A stretch of 64,000 nt of DNA from Undibacterium pigrum (GCF_003201815.1 NZ_QJKB01000001.1:744001-808000); one strand, 5' to 3'. Shown: positions 8,848 to 17,294, numbered from the stretch's first letter. Notes: generated by a model not told the origin, from the sequence alone. Numbers and translations are program-made.

Positions 8848-9225
8848 ATGAACATGAATACAGAAGCAGTCGTAGAAGGCATTAATGCTCAGGTGATTGC
8901 CGTCTTTCCCGACAAAGTGAGAATCGTTGTTGACGACCTGGAAAATTTCAAGATCGCGGAAGAATCTTTGAAGGTTGGCTCATATTTGAAAATCGCAGAT
9001 AACGAAAATGCAGTATTGATTGCGATAATTGAAAATTTTCAAATCGTTGTTGGCAACGGAGGAAAACGGGACTACATGATCGAGGCATTTCCGCTGGGGA
9101 TTATTAGGGATGGAAAATTCGAGCGAGGAGGGGACTCTCTCGCGATTCCTCCAAAACAAGTCGAACCTGCAGGCATTGACGATATCAGGAAGATCTACGG
9201 AGACTCTGTTAAGGTGCGCGAATAA
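8848..9225 (+). pseudogene. HerA-type ATPase, N-terminal HAS-barrel piece (internally deleted gene)
   Basis: These 125 residues form the beta-rich HAS-barrel that precedes the ATPase core in HerA-family hexameric translocases. Features are the strands AVVEGINAQVIAVF and VGSYLKIAD, a YMIEAFPLGIIRDGKF segment, and the LAIPP stretch. The frame stops at 9223-9225, just where the Walker A region should follow. The matching C-terminal half begins at once in another frame (9224 on). The intact gene would have had roughly 200 more residues between. HerA proteins act with a nuclease or NADase partner in DNA-end processing or phage defence; this copy cannot make a working ATPase. Confidence 0.7.
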
Positions 9226-9709
9226 CCCTGATGAGAAAATTAACAACGACGTGCCTATTTTGCTGGTGTATGAGGAGGCCCATAAGTATGTCCCGAACTC
9301 TGATCTATTGAAATATAGATCCTCCAAGCAGTCCATTGAACGGATTGCAAAAGAAGGACGGAAATACGGAGTAACGCTTCTACTGGCCAGTCAGCGGCCC
9401 TCTGAGATTTCTGAAACCATTTTCTCTCAATGCAATAATTTCATTGCCATGCGCCTCACGAATCCTGTAGATCAAGGATACGTCAAGAAGTTGCTACCAG
9501 ATTCCCTCGGTTCCTTGATTGACAAGATGACTTCACTCAAACAAGGCGAGGCACTGCTTGTGGGTGAATCAATTGTCCTTCCTTCGATCGTTCAAATAGA
9601 CCCATGTACAACGGCACCGTCATCAAACGATATTCCTTTCTGGGAACTTTGGAAGGATGAATGGAAAACGATGGATATAGCTGCCATCAAAACTGAGTGG
9701 CATAAATAG
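9224..9709 (+). pseudogene. HerA-type ATPase, C-terminal piece
   Basis: The second half of the deleted HerA gene. The Walker B motif is VPILLVYEEAHKYV, followed by an arginine-bearing helix (IAKEGRKYGVTLLLASQRP). The typical C-terminal signature comes next: SEISETIFSQCNNFI, MRLTNPVDQGYVKKLLPD and GEALLVGESI. Walker A is missing. The frame can be opened from an ATG at 9110, but its first 38 codons only re-read the N-terminal piece out of frame. The deletion joint lies at about 9215-9232. Conservation of the remaining motifs suggests the deletion is recent. Confidence 0.7.
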
Positions 9710-9739
9710 GGAAGCTATAGCTTCCGCTTAATATTAAGC
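9710..9739. repeat. Two adjoining perfect palindromes after herA
   Basis: GGAAGCTATAGCTTCC (9710-9725) and GCTTAATATTAAGC (9726-9739) are each perfectly self-complementary and abut without a gap, starting right after the herA stop. As RNA they would form two small hairpins. No T-run follows directly (GGGGTAAAATTTTT comes 10 bases later), so termination is possible but unproven. Confidence 0.5.
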
Positions 9740-9765
9740 AGCTGCCGGGGTAAAATTTTTCGCGG

Positions 9766-9892
9766 ATGGCAACAAATTATTGTCACTTTTTAAGCCAATT
9801 ATTACCTGATCGAACGACCGTCGTGTATGGCAACGGATTATTGTCACGAATGGCAACAACTATTGTCACGAATGGCAACGGATTAGTGTAAT
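9766..9892 (+). repeat. Four imperfect direct repeats of an ATGGCAAC...ATTGTCAC unit
   Basis: Copies of about 20 bases begin at 9766, 9827, 9850 and 9872, with the core ATGGCAACGGATTATTGTCAC and small changes; the last is degenerate at its 3' end. The second to fourth lie head-to-tail with 22-23 base spacing. Multiple terminal repeats of this kind are seen at ends of some IS21-family elements, but no istA/istB gene is present here. They could equally be binding sites (iterons) for an unknown protein. Confidence 0.5.
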
Positions 9893-10193
9893 AACGCGCT
9901 TGAATTGTTGGCATAATTTCCGCAACGCTTTGTTTTTCATACAATTCTTAATTTAACATAATATAAATTATGCGAAATAAAGGATATTTTAGATTTGATG
10001 TGGAGACTCGCTTGTGTGACATTCTACATAGCACAATTGAACCGAAATAATTCGTTACTCATATTTACCAAAGATGAATTTATCAAAATGGTAAACTGGT
10101 ACTTTAGTTGTGATTTCTCAACATAAGAATGTTTTTGGCTTTTACTGCCAAGATTTAGCCTATATTAAGTGACCTTTCCTCTTTAGATTTTTT
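9893..10193. other. AT-rich leader of the NRPS gene
   Basis: No gene is visible in these 301 bases. A 16-bp dyad CATAATATAAATTATG (9957-9972, 6-bp arms) may be an operator or simply AT-rich sequence. The stretch is the likely promoter region for the synthetase gene at 10194, which has no clear Shine-Dalgarno sequence (only a pyrimidine-rich run precedes its ATG). Confidence 0.35.
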
Positions 10194-13100
10194 ATGCAAT
10201 CGTTTAGCAGCACAGACACAAAAACAAACCCAGAAATTTTGTATGGCGAGGAAAGGCTTGATTTTTTACGGGAAGAGATTCTTGCCGATTTGCTTGAAGC
10301 AAGTGCAGCGGCTTTTCCTGACAAGATTGCGTTGATCTCTGGTGAGCAGTCTCTCAGCTATCGGCAATTAAATACTGAAGCAGACCGTGTTGCTTCTGTC
10401 TTGATCGCTGCAGGTGCGCGGCCTGGGCATATTGTCGGTTTGTGGCTGCCGCGTGGCATTCACTTATTGATCATGCAGGCGGCTATCGCCAAGTCTGGCG
10501 CAGCCTGGTTGCCATTTGACGCTGACACGCCCGTGGACAGAATTGCCGTTTGCCTTAACGACGCCAATGCATTTGGTATCTTGAGCTGTCAGGCTTTTGC
10601 GACACAATTAACTGAGCTAAGTTGTCAAAAATGGCTGGCTGAGGAAGCGTTGGCCGATGTCGGGCAAACTGCCCTGAGGCGCGGTTCTGTCGAAGGCACA
10701 GATCCTGCCTATGTCATTTATACCTCAGGCTCTACAGGCAAGCCCAAGGGCATATTGGTGAATCAGGCCAGTATTTGCAATTTTTTGCGCAGTGAAAACC
10801 ATGTATTGGGTATACGGCACGATGATCGTGTGTATCAGGGATTTTCATTGGCATTTGATATGTCGTTTGAAGAAATCTGGATCAGCTATCTGGTTGGCGC
10901 CACTCTGTGGCTGGCACCTAAGGAGATTACAGCCGATCCAGATGCCCTGCCGCTGGCTCTGAATGAAAACCGTATCAGTGTTTTACACGCTGTACCTACC
11001 CTGCTCGCTTTGTTCAGTCATGAGGTTGACAGTTTGCGCCTGATTAATCTGGGTGGCGAAATGTGCCCTGAAGTACTAGTCAAGCGCTGGTCGCGACTTG
11101 GTCGGCAGATGTTCAACACCTATGGGCCAACGGAAGCCAGTGTGTCTGCCAGCCTGGCGCAGCTACAAGCTGATCAGGCCGTCAACATAGGCCGGCCCTT
11201 GCCAAATTATTCTTTGCTAGTCATTGCTACGGATGTTGAAAATGGCTTGCGTTTGCTGCCTTTTGGTGAAACCGGCGAACTTTGTGTTTCTGGCCCTGGC
11301 GTGGCGATGGGTTATCTTGGCCGGCCTGATTTGACGGCTGAAAAGTTCCTGACCAATCCCTGGGGCAAAGATTCGCATGACACCAGGTTGTACCGCACTG
11401 GTGACCTGGCTTGTTTTAATACCGATGGTAGTGTGCAGTGTCTGGGACGCGCTGATGATCAGGTGAAAATCCGCGGTTTCAGGGTTGAACTGGGGGAAAT
11501 CGAATCTGTTTTGGCCAAACAAGCTGGCGTGGGTGCCGTTGCTGTTGTCTTGCGCAAGGATGAGGACATTGATCAGATCGTGGCTTTCATGGTCAATGAT
11601 CAGCTTCCCGCAGAGGCGGATGCCAGTGCTTTTGCGCAGCATGCTGTTATTTTGCGCACAGAATTAAGCAGGGTCTTGCCTATTTATATGGTGCCTGCCC
11701 GCTTTGAATACCTGACTGAAATGCCGAGGCTAACCTCAGGCAAAATTGACCGCAATACACTTAAAAAGCTGACTTTGGCAAAACAGGCTGTGAACAAAGC
11801 CTCAGATACGCCAGAAAACGAAACCGAGGCCGTGCTGTTTGAGGCATTAGCAAGTCTGTTCCCTGGGCAAGCTATACAACGTGGCTCTGATTTTTTTATT
11901 GACCTCGGCGGCCATTCACTGATGGCAGCAAAACTGGTGTCAATCTTGCGCAAACATCCACGTTTTGCGTATTTCAGAATCAGCGACATCTATACACACA
12001 GAGTTATCGCCAGGATGCTGCAAGTTTTGGAGTCCACAGGGCAAACTCAGGATGCTGCAGCAACAGCGAACAATACAAAATGGCTGACGGCTCCTGCCTG
12101 GAAACGCTGGCTTTGCGGCGTAGGTCAGGCGGCGGCCATACCCTGGCTGGTAGCCATGCGCATGGTGCAATGGCTGGCACCATTTTTTGCTTATCACTTT
12201 TTTACTGGCGACCCTGGCGACTCTATTGCCCGTGCAGTGTTATTGTCTGTCGGCGTTTTCCTGTTATTGACTCTTACAGAATTTGCTGTCGCGATTTTCG
12301 GGAAATGGTTGATTGCCGGACGCTTGAAGGCCGGGCGTTATCCATTATGGGGATGGACTTATTACCGCTGGTGGCTGGCAGACCGGCTGGTGGAGGCTGC
12401 GCCAACTTACATGCTGAGCGGTTCATCTTTGTACTCATGGTGGTTACGTGCCCTTGGCGCAAAAATAGGGTCTGATGTAGTAATTGGCTCAATGACCTTA
12501 CGCGCACCGGACTTGTTAAACATAGGTGACCGTTGCAGCATAGGTAATGCCAGCAATTTTGAAAACGCCAGAGTGCAGCATGGCGAATTAATCCTGGGTG
12601 TGATCACGCTGGAAGATGATGCGTATGCAGGTTCGTATGCAGTGCTGGAAGGCAATGTACACATAGAAGCTGGTGGCCATCTGGAGGGGCAATCGGCCCT
12701 GAGTGAAGGTCAGCGCATACCAAAATCCAGAATCTGGAAAGGCTCACCAGCCAGAGATGTTGGTGCATTTGATGCATCGGTTTTCCCGCCCAGGCCGCAG
12801 GCGACGCGCTTGCGTCTGATTGGTGAGACTACATTTTTTGTGTTTGGCTCACTGCTGATTAGCGCCCTGTTTTTCATGCCGGTTTTCCCTAGTTTTGTCA
12901 CGATAGACTGGTTTGATAACTCCGAGCTTTTCCCTGGCCTGCAAAGCAATTCCGTCGCTTTTCAACTGGTCAAGTATTTCTTGCTGGCTTTCCCGGCAAC
13001 TGCAGTATTGATAGTGTGCACTGCCCTGCTGTCCGCCGGCATACGCTGGAGCATTTTGCCTCCCCTGAGACAGGGACAATACCCGGTGCATGGCAATACA

Positions 13101-14243
13101 TATTGCGGGAAATGGCTGGTCAATCAGATACAAGAGTCCAGCCTGAATGTCTTGCACGGTGTCTACGCGACGGTGTACGCCCCCTTCTGGTATCGCTTGC
13201 TTGGCGCAAAAGTTGGACGTGGTGCCGAAATTTCCACCGCCTTGGGCGTGGTACCAGACATGCTGACTTTAGGTGATGAGACTTTTATTGCCGATGCAGT
13301 ATTGCTGGGGGACGAGCAAATTGATTGTGGCTGGATGAGCATGCATCCTACCGTGATTTCACGTCGTAGCTTTGTTGGTAATGGTGCGTATATCCCTGAT
13401 GGTACGATCTTGCCAGAAAATGTACTGATAGGTGTGCATTCCAGCGCACCAGATAACCAGCATATGAATGAAGGCGATACCTGGCTGGGTTCGCCCGCCA
13501 TTCATTTGCCAGCCCGCGAAGAGACCAAGGGATTTCCTGAAAACCTGACTTTCCACCCTTCTATCATTCGCCGTTTGGGGCGTGGCCTGATCGAGGCTTT
13601 TCGTATCATTGCACCACACGCGATGGTCATTGCGGTTGGCTATACCATTGTCCTGGATTTGATGCCCCTGGCCGGTGATGACCGCTGGAATGAGGTCTTG
13701 TATTACCTGATTGTGGCGGGTCTGTTATATGGTGTAGGCAGTTTTGCCTTTGTATTGATCTTGAAATGGCTATTGATCTTTCGCTACAAGAAGAGCAGCG
13801 TTCCTATGTGGACTCCTTTTGTCTGGATTTCTGAAGGCATTACCAACCTGTATGAAGGGATCGCGGTACCCAATTTCATGCGTTATCTGCGCGGGACGCC
13901 ATGGTTGCCTCTGGTATTCAATTTGTTGGGCTGCAAAATTGGACGAGGTGTGTATATGGATACGACGGATATCACCGAATTTGATTGTGTCAGTATTGGT
14001 GACTATAGCGAAATCAATGCTCTGGCTTGCCCGCAAACGCATCTGTTTGAAGACCGCGTCATGAAAATTGACCATGTCAGCATTGGTGAACGTGTCTATA
14101 TGGGGCCACGCAGCTCTGTTTTGTATAGTGCCGTAGTGGCTGATGGTGCCAGCCTTGGCGCTTTGACGCTAGTGATGAAAGGCGAATATATTCCCGCCAA
14201 TTCCAGCTGGCATGGCTGCCCTGCTGCCATGACGGGTGTTTAA
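10194..14243 (+). CDS. Pls/PosA-family membrane non-ribosomal peptide synthetase
   Basis: A 1349-residue single-module synthetase with the layout of Streptomyces epsilon-poly-L-lysine synthetase Pls (about 1320 residues). The adenylation domain (about 25-520) shows A3 YTSGSTGKPKG (176-186), A5 NTYGPTE (308-314), A7 YRTGD (400-404), A8 around 418-437, and A10 SGKIDR (515-520). The carrier domain has the phosphopantetheine Ser575 in LGGHSL. Three C-terminal units follow, each a membrane-helix pair (about 643-704, 870-950, 1130-1196) plus a soluble domain with left-handed beta-helix hexapeptides (about 755-850, 1003-1100, 1245-1345). In Pls the soluble domains join amino acids into a homopolymer without a thioesterase; none is present here. 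By-eye pocket residues are D-M-E-H-I-L-T-V-S plus K; the acid at the third position suggests a basic amino acid. The product is unknown. Confidence 0.88.
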   Translation: MQSFSSTDTKTNPEILYGEERLDFLREEILADLLEASAAAFPDKIALISGEQSLSYRQLNTEADRVASVLIAAGARPGHIVGLWLPRGIHLLIMQAAIAKSGAAWLPFDADTPVDRIAVCLNDANAFGILSCQAFATQLTELSCQKWLAEEALADVGQTALRRGSVEGTDPAYVIYTSGSTGKPKGILVNQASICNFLRSENHVLGIRHDDRVYQGFSLAFDMSFEEIWISYLVGATLWLAPKEITADPDALPLALNENRISVLHAVPTLLALFSHEVDSLRLINLGGEMCPEVLVKRWSRLGRQMFNTYGPTEASVSASLAQLQADQAVNIGRPLPNYSLLVIATDVENGLRLLPFGETGELCVSGPGVAMGYLGRPDLTAEKFLTNPWGKDSHDTRLYRTGDLACFNTDGSVQCLGRADDQVKIRGFRVELGEIESVLAKQAGVGAVAVVLRKDEDIDQIVAFMVNDQLPAEADASAFAQHAVILRTELSRVLPIYMVPARFEYLTEMPRLTSGKIDRNTLKKLTLAKQAVNKASDTPENETEAVLFEALASLFPGQAIQRGSDFFIDLGGHSLMAAKLVSILRKHPRFAYFRISDIYTHRVIARMLQVLESTGQTQDAAATANNTKWLTAPAWKRWLCGVGQAAAIPWLVAMRMVQWLAPFFAYHFFTGDPGDSIARAVLLSVGVFLLLTLTEFAVAIFGKWLIAGRLKAGRYPLWGWTYYRWWLADRLVEAAPTYMLSGSSLYSWWLRALGAKIGSDVVIGSMTLRAPDLLNIGDRCSIGNASNFENARVQHGELILGVITLEDDAYAGSYAVLEGNVHIEAGGHLEGQSALSEGQRIPKSRIWKGSPARDVGAFDASVFPPRPQATRLRLIGETTFFVFGSLLISALFFMPVFPSFVTIDWFDNSELFPGLQSNSVAFQLVKYFLLAFPATAVLIVCTALLSAGIRWSILPPLRQGQYPVHGNTYCGKWLVNQIQESSLNVLHGVYATVYAPFWYRLLGAKVGRGAEISTALGVVPDMLTLGDETFIADAVLLGDEQIDCGWMSMHPTVISRRSFVGNGAYIPDGTILPENVLIGVHSSAPDNQHMNEGDTWLGSPAIHLPAREETKGFPENLTFHPSIIRRLGRGLIEAFRIIAPHAMVIAVGYTIVLDLMPLAGDDRWNEVLYYLIVAGLLYGVGSFAFVLILKWLLIFRYKKSSVPMWTPFVWISEGITNLYEGIAVPNFMRYLRGTPWLPLVFNLLGCKIGRGVYMDTTDITEFDCVSIGDYSEINALACPQTHLFEDRVMKIDHVSIGERVYMGPRSSVLYSAVVADGASLGALTLVMKGEYIPANSSWHGCPAAMTGV

Positions 14244-14251
14244 TTGCATCT

Positions 14252-14292
14252 CAAGCCTGGCTTGTACATTGCAGAATGGCAAACCAGGCTTG
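14252..14292. repeat. Inverted repeat after the NRPS gene (possible weak terminator)
   Basis: CAAGCCTGG (14252-14260) and CCAGGCTTG (14284-14292) pair perfectly over nine bases with a 23-base loop, just downstream of the synthetase stop. No T-run follows, so rho-independent termination is uncertain. Confidence 0.4.
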
Positions 14293-14449
14293 GGATAATG
14301 TGCGGATATAATTCAGTTGTTGATTTAATGCCACATGCGGGATAGCGCACAGATGCCGTCAAGAAAGTCTGCAATGATCTGTCTGACCTTGAGCCGCTAA
14401 CAGTTTGATCCAAGCTGTGCGTAAATAGCCAAAAAATAAAAGTGCTGAC

Positions 14450-15706
14450 ATGACACAAACCCCAGAAAAGTTTACGCAAAAAATCACTACTCCTGTGCCC
14501 AGGAGAACTATTCGTATTGAGCTGGCACGATCGACCATCGTTGCCATTGTTGGAGTGGTGCTGGGCTTTGCACTTCTCTCTCAGTTGGTTCCTGTCATAC
14601 TCGTATTGATCACTGCACTGATGCTGGTTGGCACGCTTAACCCTGCAGTTGACTGGCTTGAGCGTCGTAAAATCCGGCGCTTTGCCAGTATAGCGATCGT
14701 GTTCGCTGTACTGATGGTGGTGTTGATTTTGCTGGCTGTTTTTACTGTGCCGCCGTTTGTTGCCCAGGTTGTCAGTCTCATCAAGCAAGAACCTGAATTG
14801 CGTGGGCACTTGATTAAATTTCTGGCTGCTTATCCAGTCACTGAATCCCTGGCAGATGGCTTAAAGCATATCCAGTACACTGCTCTCTTCAAATCCTATA
14901 GTAGTGAGGCGATGGCTTTTTCAAGAGGCTTTTTTGAGATTGTCGCCTATGGTGCTGGTTCGTTCTTCCTCGCCCTGTATATCATGATAGACCGCGACAG
15001 GTTGCGCGGTGCCTTGTTTGCTGTGATACCTCGTGCGCACCACATCAAACTGGCGCGTATCATGCTCAATCTTGAAACCATCGTAGGTGGTTATGTGCGT
15101 GGCCAGGTTCTCACTTGCGCGATGATGGCAGTCTTTTTGTTTATTTTGCTGACTGCCTGCGGTGTGCCGAATGCGATCGCGATTGCGGCTTTCGGTGGAA
15201 TTGTGGATGTGCTTCCCTTTGTTGGCATCTTCCTCACCATGATACCTGCTGTGCTGGCTGCATTGGCTGTCGGGGGTATTGCTGCCTCTGTGGTATTCGT
15301 TTTGCTGCTTTGCTATGAAGAGTTTGAAAGCCGGGTATTGATCCCCGTTGTTTATGGGCGTGCATTGCGTTTGCCATCGTCCATCGTGCTGTTCGCCCTG
15401 ATTGCGGGTGGTTCTTTATATGGCATAGGAGGCGCACTGCTCGCCTTGCCTGTCGCTGCGACCTTGCTCATGCTGGTCGATGAATTGAAAGTTGAATTGC
15501 CAGGTGAAAGTCTGCAACCCAGGGATTTGGCTGTGCAAAGAGATGATATTGTCGGCGAGGCTGAATATCTGCGGCGGACAGATGGCATGCCCGCCGAGGC
15601 AGCCGCTGGAATTGCCCTTGAAATTTCTGGAGACAGAAAGCTTAACGAAAATGATATATTGACTAAAGATGCTTCCGCATGTGATAAAGCGCTGGAAAAT
15701 ATTTAA
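14450..15706 (+). CDS. AI-2E family transporter (TqsA/PerM-like membrane protein)
   Basis: A 418-residue polytopic membrane protein of the AI-2E/UPF0118 family. Two to three N-terminal helices (about residues 25-105) precede a cytosolic-looking loop with the family's amphipathic repeats. A C-terminal block of helices then carries the family features RGQVLTCAMMAV, FGGIVDVLPFVGIF and a LPVAATLLML end. Residues after about 355 form a soluble, acidic tail that is longer than usual. Family members export autoinducer-2 or other small molecules, or exchange Na+/H+; the substrate cannot be told here. It is 206 bases from the NRPS gene on the same strand, so involvement in export of that product is conceivable but unsupported. 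Confidence 0.85.
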   Translation: MTQTPEKFTQKITTPVPRRTIRIELARSTIVAIVGVVLGFALLSQLVPVILVLITALMLVGTLNPAVDWLERRKIRRFASIAIVFAVLMVVLILLAVFTVPPFVAQVVSLIKQEPELRGHLIKFLAAYPVTESLADGLKHIQYTALFKSYSSEAMAFSRGFFEIVAYGAGSFFLALYIMIDRDRLRGALFAVIPRAHHIKLARIMLNLETIVGGYVRGQVLTCAMMAVFLFILLTACGVPNAIAIAAFGGIVDVLPFVGIFLTMIPAVLAALAVGGIAASVVFVLLLCYEEFESRVLIPVVYGRALRLPSSIVLFALIAGGSLYGIGGALLALPVAATLLMLVDELKVELPGESLQPRDLAVQRDDIVGEAEYLRRTDGMPAEAAAGIALEISGDRKLNENDILTKDASACDKALENI

Positions 15707-15756
15707 ATTCACTTGAATGAGTCTATCTCACTTATCTATGTCAATTTGAAGCCGTA

Positions 15757-16257
15757 CTATTTTTTCTGGCCCAGTATTTGTCCCATCAATGCGGTGCCTG
15801 GTGTTTCTCTGCCACCAGGGCCAGCCTCAAAGTGTATATTTTCCAGCCTTAATTCTTCTTTGCATATGGTGCATGCGGGTATAGCGCTGGTGATATGACC
15901 GCAATGTTGATGGCGTACAAGCAAAGGCTGCTGCCCTTCTACTGTGCGCCATTTATCTCCCCAGGCAGTCAGCGCCAATAACACTGGATACAAATCCCGT
16001 CCTTGCTGAGTCAGGCTATAGCGCCAGACACGCTTATCCTGAGCGTCTGTTTTGCGTTCAACGATGCCCTGTTCCATCATTTTTTTCAACCGGGCGGTCA
16101 GGATATTAGATGCCACGCCAAGATTGCGCTGGATATCATCAAAACGCTCGAACCCCAGAAACAGATCACGCAAGATCAATAATGTCCACCACTCGCCGAT
16201 GACTTCCAGCGTGCGGGCTATAGAACAAGAAAAATCAGAAAAGGAACTGCGCTCCAT
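15757..16257 (-). CDS. HxlR-family transcriptional regulator
   Basis: A 166-residue regulator. The N-terminal winged helix has the HxlR signature: an early Cys (CSIARTLEVIGEWWTLLILR), a RFDDIQRNLGVASNILTARLK recognition region and an RVWRYSLT wing. Residues from about 115 form an extra tail with HQHCGH and CTICKEEL, a possible zinc site not found in the shortest family members. HxlR proteins respond to reactive electrophiles or ligands, often through the N-terminal Cys. The gene is divergent from the NTF2-like gene at 16323, and a CTTGC/GCAAG dyad lies eight bases upstream of its start, so autoregulation and control of the neighbour are likely. Confidence 0.9.
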   Translation of the reverse strand: MERSSFSDFSCSIARTLEVIGEWWTLLILRDLFLGFERFDDIQRNLGVASNILTARLKKMMEQGIVERKTDAQDKRVWRYSLTQQGRDLYPVLLALTAWGDKWRTVEGQQPLLVRHQHCGHITSAIPACTICKEELRLENIHFEAGPGGRETPGTALMGQILGQKK

Positions 16258-16264
16258 AATTTAG

Positions 16265-16300
16265 CTTGCTTGATGCAAGTTAACTGTTTATATTACTTGC
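16265..16300. promoter_or_regulatory. Probable HxlR operator in the divergent promoter region
   Basis: CTTGC-TTGAT-GCAAG (16265-16279) is an inverted repeat with a five-base centre, and a further CTTGC half-site lies at 16296-16300. The sites fill the 65-base gap between hxlR and the NTF2-like gene. Assignment to HxlR rests on position and the usual dyad binding of this family. Confidence 0.45.
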
Positions 16301-16322
16301 ATTATGCCAGTGAAAGTTCGCC

Positions 16323-16811
16323 ATGTATGCTTATATCGTTGAGAACAAATTACGCAAGACCTTTGCCGCTATCAACGCGGGCGATGTCAGTCTGATGCTG
16401 GATAATTTGACGGACGATTTTGTATATCGATTTGAAGGCGATTCACCGATTTCTGGCTTGCGCAATTCACGCGCCTCCATGGCTTTATGGTGGCAGCGCT
16501 TGTACCGCTTGTTCCCAGGCTTACAATTTGAGATAAAAGAAGTTGCCGTCATCGGGCCTCCATGGAATACCCGCATCCATGCCGTGCTTGACTTCATCGT
16601 GCCGCATCAACCAGATGGCCCCTACAAAAATGTAGTGATGCAGTTCATGCGCATGCGCTGGGGCAAAATAACCTATATCCATACTCTGGAAGATACCCAG
16701 CGTTGCGGCCGCTATCTGGCATGGAGTGCAGCACAGGGATGTGCCGAAGCACTGGCATCTCCTATTACTGATCAGCCCTGGCCTGGCCCCGGACCTTTCT
16801 TGCAGGCTTAG
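16323..16811 (+). CDS. NTF2-like (SnoaL-type) small protein
   Basis: A 162-residue protein with the alpha+beta barrel pattern of the NTF2/SnoaL superfamily. An N-terminal helix (FAAINAGDVSLMLDNLTDDF) leads into the first strand, followed by WWQRLYRLFPGLQFEIKEV and paired strands to about residue 130. The C-terminus is proline-rich. Family members are ligand-binding proteins or isomerase/hydrolase-like enzymes acting on small hydrophobic molecules; the active residues cannot be assigned here. It is transcribed divergently from hxlR with a shared operator, so it is probably the target of that regulator, perhaps in handling a toxic electrophile. Confidence 0.75.
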   Translation: MYAYIVENKLRKTFAAINAGDVSLMLDNLTDDFVYRFEGDSPISGLRNSRASMALWWQRLYRLFPGLQFEIKEVAVIGPPWNTRIHAVLDFIVPHQPDGPYKNVVMQFMRMRWGKITYIHTLEDTQRCGRYLAWSAAQGCAEALASPITDQPWPGPGPFLQA

Positions 16812-16851
16812 ATTTGAATCTTCAGACTTTATTCAAATCTATTCAGCTAGA

Positions 16852-16947
16852 AATTTATCCTGATGGGAACAAACTTCTGCAAACAATCCCGCAATATCAG
16901 GGTTTTGTTTGCAGTAGAAATTTGTTCACTTTATTAAAGGATAAATT
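16852..16947. repeat. 96-bp long inverted repeat
   Basis: The outer arms AATTTATCC (16852-16860) and GGATAAATT (16939-16947) pair perfectly. The inner arms GAACAAACTTCTGCAAACAA (16867-16886) and its near-complement at 16905-16927 pair with a few gaps. The whole would form a cruciform or long RNA hairpin between the NTF2-like gene and the SOS gene. A separate AT-only hairpin (16812-16838) sits just before it. It may be a bidirectional transcription barrier, an untranslated small RNA, or a tiny mobile element. Confidence 0.5.
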
Positions 16948-16976
16948 GATAGTTGATTAAACAGCAGAACCCAAAC

Positions 16977-17204
16977 TTACCAGTTTGCTTTGGACAAAAT
17001 TATCAGCCATTTGCGAAACACCAGCATTTCCAGATGTCCTGCTTGTATGCCTGTACTGCAATCAAGTACAGGATTGACATAGTAAGAACGCTGCCTGAAG
17101 TCGCGGCAGACAAATATCTCACGACGTCCGAGGCGCATCACAAAAGAGGTAGGTGCGAGTTGCAGGCTGAAGCGCGTATCAAAAGACTGTTCGAGGTTTG
17201 CCAT
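16977..17204 (-). CDS. Unrecognised small protein under probable LexA control
   Basis: A 75-residue soluble protein if translation starts at the ATG at 17204, chosen because GGAG lies nine bases upstream (17217-17214). The frame also opens at 17273 (98 residues) but without a ribosome-binding site there. It is basic, with segments RFSLQLAPTSFVMRLGRREIF and a hydrophobic C-terminal MLVFRKWLIIL. I recognise no family. Its upstream region carries a LexA-like box at 17295-17314, and it faces the imuA-imuB-dnaE2 cassette across 170-240 bases. It could be an SOS-induced checkpoint or mutagenesis accessory factor. Coding status is moderately likely: the opposite strand also has an open frame, but a less protein-like one. 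Confidence 0.5.
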   Translation of the reverse strand: MANLEQSFDTRFSLQLAPTSFVMRLGRREIFVCRDFRQRSYYVNPVLDCSTGIQAGHLEMLVFRKWLIILSKANW

Positions 17205-17294
17205 AATTTCAATCTCCATATCGGTGGGTATGTGATAGAGGAACTTCATCAAAACAGCCATGCGTTCATCCATGGATCGAACTTTAACACAAAA

